Shown here one piece after another: positions 52,501 through 61,500 of a stretch of 64,000 bases of DNA. Position 1 is the first letter of the stretch. Each line of letters starts with the position of its first letter. The notes beneath the pieces are model-generated. The model made no database searches, was not told the DNA's origin, and worked only from the letters and a program-made list of their open reading frames with translations. Position numbers and translations under genes: made by a program. Source of the stretch: Haliotis asinina (Eukaryota; Mollusca; Gastropoda; Lepetellida; Haliotidae); NCBI RefSeq assembly GCF_037392515.1, contig NC_090291.1:41523501-41587500 (forward strand). The letters are read 5' to 3'.

Positions 52501-55500
52501 AGGGTTCGGTCGTCACGCCGAAGACTCGGTTCGATTCCCCAATTGGTACAATGTGTGAAGCCCATTTCTGGTGTCCCCCACCATGATATCCATGGTCCCT
52601 AGTGTGGTGATCTACCTTCAGTTGTTGGTGATCTATAGCCCATTTTTATATTGTACTTTCGTCTATGGTTAAACTGTTTTAGACCTAATCACTAGTTTTA
52701 CATTCTTCTCTGTGATATTCTAGTTAGTTTTACTGTCCTTTGTTTTTACAACGGGTCATATTAATTAATATGTATTTTTGTCGTTCATCGTTCTCGTCAC
52801 GATATGGCTGAAATATTGCCGATGTGACGATAAATTTTAACTCACTCACTCACCCCCAAAATGGTATTGCTGGAATATTGCATAAAGCGTAAAACCGAAC
52901 TCACGCACTCGCCTAGCCCGGCGTTCCTGACCATGTTGTTAGCTCCCTGGTACTGTAAAGCCCTGTAACTAATCCGAACAACAAAATAGGCTGGCATTGA
53001 TTCCGTAGTCACAACAATCGAATATGGCTGTTTGGACGTGACGTACACGTGAATAACGAGCTCATGACAAATCATATGCTTTGCCTACTATAGATAACGT
53101 CTCAATAAAAATGATATTTTTATTATGTTTCTGTGAACAATAAAATATCTATCATTATTATTCAATACGTCGCGTAGACATATTTCCAACAAGCCGATGA
53201 AGAAAAGAGCTTTTTTTCATGATCACCTAAAAGCTAAATAAAGGTTATTTGTTGCTCTATGCCTGCACAAATACGTACACGTATTATAGTTAAGAAATAT
53301 TTGACTAACGCCATTTGGCGTATACTTACTTTTTCCCTTCAGTAAAGCCACAGACTCTATACATGAATGACATCTCTACACTGGGGAGTCATACGCACGT
53401 TATATAATATACAATACGTGATTTCGTTGGTACGAGCATTGCTGACAATAGAGGCTGTGACATGCATACGCAATACGCCATATCCTTGCGCCCACGCTTA
53501 ATGTTATTAACAGATATTTCTTTTTTCGCTCGTCGCATTTTACGCCTAAAATGATCTGTTTCAGACGGATTATTCAAAATCGTTGATGCTGTCTATTCCA
53601 TCGAGTGACTCAACATTAGACGTCACATCTGCAATATTTCAGCCACATAGTGACGTTATTCCCTTGGAATGGATGGATCTGTCATTATTTCAGAAGCATT
53701 TACCATTATTTCTGATTAAATACAAACGAATTGTTTGGGTAGAGACACATGTAATTTGTTTGACCGATGGAAACTTATACCTCCCGACTCGTTCGCAGAC
53801 TAAATGTACAGAACATTCAACTGTCACTGTATCAACTAAACAGAACACTTTTGCTGTTATTTTGTAACGATGTCAACGCAACATTTCGTCAGTGCTAGCT
53901 ACAGTTTTCGGCTAACGTGTACTTTTTTACTGCCAAAGTTTCACTTGAACAGAACATTTTTTACGTTAGTGTTTGAGAAAAACAGTGCATACTTAATGTC
54001 ATTTCGCAATTTTCACAATATATTATTTTCTTAAGGTTTCAATTAAATGTTACATTTTTACAGTCACTTTTTTCTCCAAGCCGAACGTCTTTATCATCAC
54101 TGTTTGGTAACGGGAAATCTTTGTTTTACTGTGTCAAGTAAACAGTATACTTCACTGTTTCACCTAATCAAAGCATGTTTTCTGAACAGAACAATTTGTT
54201 TTCATTTTTCCATCTCGAGATGCTGTTACCATTTCATTTTTAGTCTCACTTTTGCTGCTAAACCGGAAGCATTACAGTCCCGATTTTACCTATCCTTGCA
54301 TGGTTTAACAGATCATTTCCTGTCACGGTTCCAAAGAACAAGAACATTCCTACATTTCCTAATATCCAGAACAGTTCGAAATGCAGCTGAACAGACTATT
54401 TTCCTGTCAGCGATTCAACTGTAAAAAATATCAACACTTCTAAACTAAACTTACTCACTCTAAAAAACGCCGACTGATTTGTTTCTTACCACATATTTAA
54501 GCACATTAAGTAAACCTAGAGCCACAGATATCTGGGGAATTCGTTTTTTCAAAATAATCAGTAGCTCCTACCACATGGTGGTCCTTCCGGCAATGAAATG
54601 TGGTTCTTTTTTTTAAGTTCCGGATGGGGAGAATGGAGACGTCGACTCTCTTCGGCATCGCAATGTTCAGCCGGAGTCTCAGTCTGAGAGCAAGGATGAC
54701 AACGCTACGGTCAGGGGAGACGTCGTGCAGATGGAGAGAAATGTGGGACTGATCAGCGGAATATCTATAATCGTCGGAACTATCATAGGTATCACTGGCG
54801 TGGGGAGGTGGTGGAGAGAAAGTGTCTCTCCCGATCTTATAGCTCGGCATGCTTAACACCAAGAATTCTGATTGGAGAGAATCCTGAAGGAATACACACT
54901 GAATTCTGTGGTGCCGTGTGTGATTGGAAACACAAAGATTAATTAATTCTAAAATATGTAATTGAACAGCCTGGATAAGCTAATCATATTCAAAAGGCAA
55001 AATAGGTATTAGTAACGTAAATAAACTGGTCTAATAAGTCCGTAAAAAAGAGGTCATAGAATCAGTGTAAGTCCGCTTTTGCATGTCCAGAACGTTTACC
55101 CTGTACAATGGTTTGACACTGGAATGGGGGTTGGAAGTCGACAGGAATCCCTTCTTGGCACGTAGGGTAGATATGTATCACCCTCCCAGAAACTCAAATT
55201 ACCAATTTTACTATGTGTGTATTAAACAACCAGGGCCTGCAAATCTGATCACACATGTTGCAGGTAATCTAGTCGCTGTGTGGCACATCCTACTACGTGC
55301 GCTTCAATCATTTGCTGCGGTTTGCTGCAACAAAATCATTTGGACGAACTGAATATACAGTGACAATGATATTTGCATGAATATCGTTGGCATTCTCCAA
55401 AAACAGATATAAATGTTGAAATGATCTTTTTCATTTTTCTTTTGGTGAATAATACGTTCTTACGGAGACAGTAACGCGTGTCAATAGTACACATAGTTGA

Positions 55501-58500
55501 AGGCAGAATCAAATATTAAAATTCTTTTGGGGTATATCTGCTTTACTCAAAGAAAAATAGAAGTAACAATATGAAAATGTGATATGCATCTGGTTTTAAT
55601 GTAGTCGGAATTGTACAATGGATACAACTTAACGGACATTTAATAGATTATACAAATGTTTTGATGTTTCTTATTCTAATATTTCAAAATCTGAATCGTT
55701 TGTGTCAACTGAATAGCAACGTAAATCACTATATATTGTTTCCAGGGTCGGGTATTTTCATCTCCCCCAAAGGTGTTCTGAGGGACACGGGGTCGGTGGG
55801 GCTCAGTCTGGTGGTGTGGGCAGCCTCGGGACTCATCGCGCTCTTGGGTAGGTTCACATGACGGTACCCCAAGTCAGGTTAGTGAGTGAGGTTGTCGGGT
55901 GTGCTAGTTATTTGGTCTGTCTGAGGCTAAGACTAAACAGGTAACAACCGGCACAGATTCTTCTTCATACCCAAAATCGCGAGAATGTTCCCCACAAGGC
56001 CGACCATCACAGTTAACTTACGTCTGATGTTCAGTAAGTGACGGACATGGGAATCCAAATTCCCACAAGTTTGTTTAAAAAAGCTGCTTGCGGAATCTGG
56101 TTCCACGTTCTTTTAATGACAACGAGTTTGATGTTACTTCATAAGATTGTCAGAATCTACCCCAATGCGATGCAGATCTTAGTATCAAAGTGAACTTGTG
56201 TCTTACCAAATGCTAGATAACCACGTTAGTTTCTGCATCAAATAATTGCACTCAGTGTATTAAGACCTTGCATATGTATATGTCAGACCAAGTTTGGTCG
56301 TCTGTTATTCCAGTATTAGTTCATGCGATAATGGTGCGATAAATATATCGCCACGTCACAATCAATGAGCTTGATCTCCAAACCAGGGGCCTTGTCCTAC
56401 TCCGAGCTGGGGACGCTGATCCGCCTGTCTGGAGGGGAGTACGCCTACATCCGCATCGCCCTCGGTAACATCCCCGCCTTCCTCTACTCATGGACGTCCG
56501 TCATCGTCATCAAAACATCGTCGATGTCGATCATCACCTTGACGTTTGCTAACTACGTGGAAAGTTTGTTTGCCATGTGTGGTCATCCGGATATTCCTAT
56601 AAAGATAGTGGCGGCCGTTGCACTTTGTGAGTTGAATACCCCCGAAGACCTGTACTGTCTAAAACAAAGTGGCACTGAATGTAATCTGGATATATACCTA
56701 TCGTCTATATCAGAATCGGACATGGACTGAAACGTTTGTATCTATGATCATTTAAATGAATTAATTCTGTTTAATCAGAAACAAAGAGCGTGACATTAAG
56801 TGGTGGGTAGCCTAGTGGTTAAAGCGTTCGCTCGTCACGCTGCGGACCCGGGTTCGATTCTCCGCATGGGTACAATGTGTGAAGCCTATTTCTGGTGTCT
56901 CCCGCCGTGATATTGCTAGGATATTGATAAAAGCGTCAGGACTTAATTCATTCACACACTATTTGGGTCCAAGGTGTTGCTTAACAGCCTCGCGAGGCGT
57001 GATTTGACAATTGATGTTCGTTCATGACATTCTTTCATAAAATCTTCTCCTCTTCTTTCCTATTCACTCTTAAAGGACGATGCTTGTTCGGATAAGCAGA
57101 GACAGCGATTTTCCGCTGTTTCCTCTTTATGCATCATATGTCATTATCGTCAATTCTTCCTTTGTGACGCTGTTTCAGTGACGGTGGGCATTGTAAACAG
57201 TTGGAGTACGAAGCTAGCAGCGCAGGTACAGATCGTTTTCACAGCGGGAAAGCTCATCGCTCTCACCATCATCATCATTGGGGGTATCGTCAAGCTGGCT
57301 CAAGGTATTGCTTCTGATTCACCTCTGTCATCTATAAAACGCTCCCATGTCAACTTATTATTTGTTCTTTCGTATGCTTAACGTCGCGTTCAGCGATGTT
57401 ACAGACGTATGGCGACTGGTTGTAAATATTTGAGTCTGGACCAGACAATCCAGTGATCAGCAGCCTGAGCATCGATCTACGCAACTTGGATACGATGACA
57501 TGTGTCAACCAAGTCAGCGAGTCTGACCAGTCGACCCCGTTAGACGCCTCATAAAAGCATGCTTTGCTGTATACCATTTTTGACCCGAATCGTCATGAGT
57601 TATTCTTTTTTTTAAGTTATATTACTGTGTAGCTACCAACAACCGTTAACTACGGTTCTCATGTTGATTCCTTACAACTGTATTTCGTCATACACGTTTC
57701 GAGTAAATGAAAGTAAAACACCACTTCCTGATAATTTTTATATGAAGAATATGATAACAAAGTTGACAAAAACTATGTAAATGGCGTATATTTTAATACA
57801 ATAAACTAAATTAGGGCATTTCGACCCAAAATCCCAAGCAATTTCACCAAATTGACGGGGACATATGGTAGCCTCGCGTAATTCGAGTGGTATGAAGAAG
57901 TGTCTGAGACCAGCAGTTCGTTATGTCCGCCCGTTCGTTATAAGCATGCTCGTCATAAGCGTAGTCTACTATATGTGAATAACCACAGCAGGCACCTGTA
58001 CTTATTCCTCACCCAAGGGAACACAAGCGTCGTGGCTGAGGGCTTCAAGGGATCCACGGAATCTCCTTCGACAATTGCACTGGCTTTCTACGGAGCCTTG
58101 TGGGCTTATGACGGCTGGTAAGTTGACAACAGTGTGCGAAACAGTTTCCAAATTGTGCTAGCCTTGTGCCTGAAAGTTACTAGCTCACACAATAAATCAC
58201 TACCCTGAAATTTGAATGTAGGAACTAAGCAAATATTACTCATACAAAAAGATAGATGAGAATAAAAATATTGTCCTCGTGACACGGGTTGTATCAATAA
58301 GTTGCTAGTATTATGAACATTTCTGTCAGGCCATAATCTTGCTTGATTTTAAAAATGTAACAACTTGAACAAGTCGGAGGATGTGGCATATTTACAAGAT
58401 AACCACGTGAAAATTCACTATCCAGTAGGGCCAGTGACTGTTGAGATTTATTGACCCTGCTGGATTTTTACTAGTCACGGATATCTTACTACGAATGTAA

Positions 58501-61500
58501 ATCAATTCTATTGTGAACTCAGTTGATTCTTTTCCCCAGGAACAATCTTAATTACGTCACTGAAGAGCTGGAGTCTCCCTCGAAGTGAGTGAATCAGAAT
58601 AATGTGAATCAGATATATATCAAATGGGGATTCTATCCAAAGTTCTTGTTTCGGGGGCACGAGTTATCTAAGGTAATAGAATTCGGGGTTTAGAGTTGCG
58701 TCCCTTTAGTACGTACGGAACCTGTGATTGTGGGCTCGAGTCCATTTTCACTAAAAATGCGCTTCAGTGTTTGTCAGCCCACATCTCTTCTCGTGGGTGT
58801 CACAATGGTAGTAGGGGCAGTACGGTAGTCTGGTGGTTAAAGCGTTGGCTCGTCAAGCCGAAACCCAGGTTTGATTCCCAATACGGATACAATGTGTGAC
58901 TCCCATTTCTGCTGTCCCCCGCTGTGATGACTTTAAACCCAACTCAGTATTGATGTATTTGTGAAAAGATTTATATTTCAAGGTCCGTTACTGTCAAGAA
59001 ATCATTATCCATGAACCTACACAAGCCAGAAGTCAGGGCTTCATGTTTTCCCTTATTCGCTTTGAACAGAAATCTGCCACGTGCAAACATTATAGCCGTC
59101 CTTCTCGTCACCATCGTCTACGTCTTGACCAACATCTCCTACCTCACCGTGATGACTACACAGGAACTGCTGGACTCCAATGCAGTGGCCGTGGTGAGTG
59201 GTCACCTTTTTCCATAATTTCATAGAATTGTTATACGTCCAGTTATTCCGACTGATGAACTTTCAGTACGTCTTCTCTAGACACGTATCACCAATCTGGT
59301 TGGTTGGCATTGTAGGCGTCGATGAATAATAAGAAAGATACGATGCATATTTACGCTTTTGCATGTCATATCTAGTCATGACAGAGTTCAATGGTGCAAG
59401 TAGTTAACCGACGAACTGAAGAACCCATTCTGCTCATTTGACTACACTGTTCAGTTAGGTTGAGGACTTCAACAGCCCGCAAGAGAGACTCATTCGCTAC
59501 TAACGGTGTATAGTTATTGGTTAACGGTATTGAGGTTCATATACATATGCGATTGTTTTGTGGACTAAAGACAGTTACAATACGTTGAAACGTTTTCATG
59601 TAAAAAACATTTCATGGACAACACTAATCGTTGAACCCAGATTTCTGTTTTGTTGTCACTTTCATAATGCTAAAAAACATCGCTTTGCCACTTAGTGTAG
59701 TTACATTGAGGAGTGACATTCTAAAACGGCCAGCTGTTTGTGTACATCTTGTCAGTTTCAAAAGTGAATCCTACAGGTTTTTAGTTTCATACAACTGAAC
59801 TCTTTTGGGTGTTATTTTCAATAGGGAACACTTCCGGTTCAGAAGTGAATTCTTCTAGATGACGGTTTCAGAAGAGAACACTCAATAGTACAGTTAACTT
59901 TTGCAGACTTGGGGAGACCGTGTTCTTGGGGTAGCCGCCGTCATTATGCCACTCTCTGTCATGGTGTCAACGTTTGGTGCAACCAATGGAAGTGCCTTCA
60001 CGGGAGGAAGGTTAGCTGTACTACTGTCTGAACATTACATATGTCTGAAGGTCTAACACAGACAAGGACATGGTAACAGACTCGATACTATTATATTTCA
60101 CCCACATATTCTGTCAATAACATTATCAACGAATCAAAGTTGGTTAAATAACAACCAGTATTTAACGTAGCCGTGTGTACTCTAGAGGTTAAAGCATTTG
60201 CTCGTCACACAGAAGGCCCGGGTTCGATTCCCCACAGGGGTACAATGTGTGAAGCCTATTTCTGGGGCCCCGTCGTAATCTTGCTGGAATATTGCTAAAA
60301 GCATTCACTGTAATAGAACAAATCTCATATGCATGTGTTGGCGTTACTAGGACACAGCATTACTGCAGCTGTTACTGGGGAATACGAATCGTGGAGAACC
60401 TGGGCCCTTATTCTCGGAGCGATCGTAGCCCTAGGAATTCGTAACTTAAGAATGGACTTAAGAAGTCCGTAGCGCCACGAACGTTTCGAGAATAGCTAGC
60501 CTGATAATACTCATTATTTATGGAATGGGCTGGCCACATTATAACTGTGCATGAAAACATCGTATGCGAAGAAATATACTCATGGAAATACATAAGGGAA
60601 CACATGAAAGTACAAGCGTTCATTTATTCTGATTCATGTTTCTTCATAAGGTACGTATTGCAATATCACTAAGATCGCAATACATATCTTTTGAAGAAAT
60701 ATGGATCAGAATAAAGGAACACTTGTACTTTCATGTGTTTCCTTATTTGTCGTCATGAGTATATATGTTCTCATATATGTCTGTGTTTCCAGAGTCGTAT
60801 ATGCTGCTGCCCGGGATAATAATCTGCCTGAGATATTGTCTTACATCCAGGTGAAGCAGCTGACGCCACTGCCCTCCATGATATTCACAGTGAGTCTTCT
60901 CTTGCCAAATTATGTACCTTCATTTTGATGGCAATATGCTCCAATGAAGTGAATGGTGGTTGAGATGGAGTTTCTGACGGAAAAGAACTCGAAACAACGC
61001 CAATTCCTTAGAGCTGTTATCATTCGTATTCAAACACCCAAAGATATTTGGTGTGTCCATTGTTTGACAGGTGTATTATTCGTTAGATTCTTCATTTATA
61101 CCAGCTACATGTTGTGCTCTAAGCATTCGTTACAGTGATGTATGTCTTCAGTCAATTTTACTTCGAAACGTGATTCGAAGATGACCACTTTTCTGTTCAA
61201 GCATGACATTGTCACATTAATGGCAATGTTGGTGGAAATATCTTGTCTCATTAGTTGCACTAGTATCCTTTCGGATTTCATGTTTTTATAGTTGATATGC
61301 TATCTGTAATTTCAGTTCTATTTCAAGAGTTCGACAAAAATGGAATCACATAGCTGCAATTGCCTTTTACAGTCACCGTCAAATCTGCGTCTACAGTTAG
61401 AAATGTTAAATGATGAAGAAAAGTGTTATGAAGCTATCATGTACTGAAAGTGGCTGGTTCCAGCACTTGACCCATCATTACATCTTACAGATCTTTATCT

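Larger units (their letters stand above)
49503..54617 (+). other. Intron 1 of the SLC7A9-like gene (5.1 kb)
   Basis: Holds an antisense SINE (50441-50568), a SINE with a nested LINE tail (52481-52912) and T-rich degenerate repetition near 53790-54425. The rest shows no exon or repeat that I recognise. Its existence depends on the exon 1 call. Confidence 0.45.

Noticed and set aside
54506..54862. 118-codon minus-strand frame
   Set aside because: It is antisense to exon 2 of the transporter, which has family motifs and splice sites.
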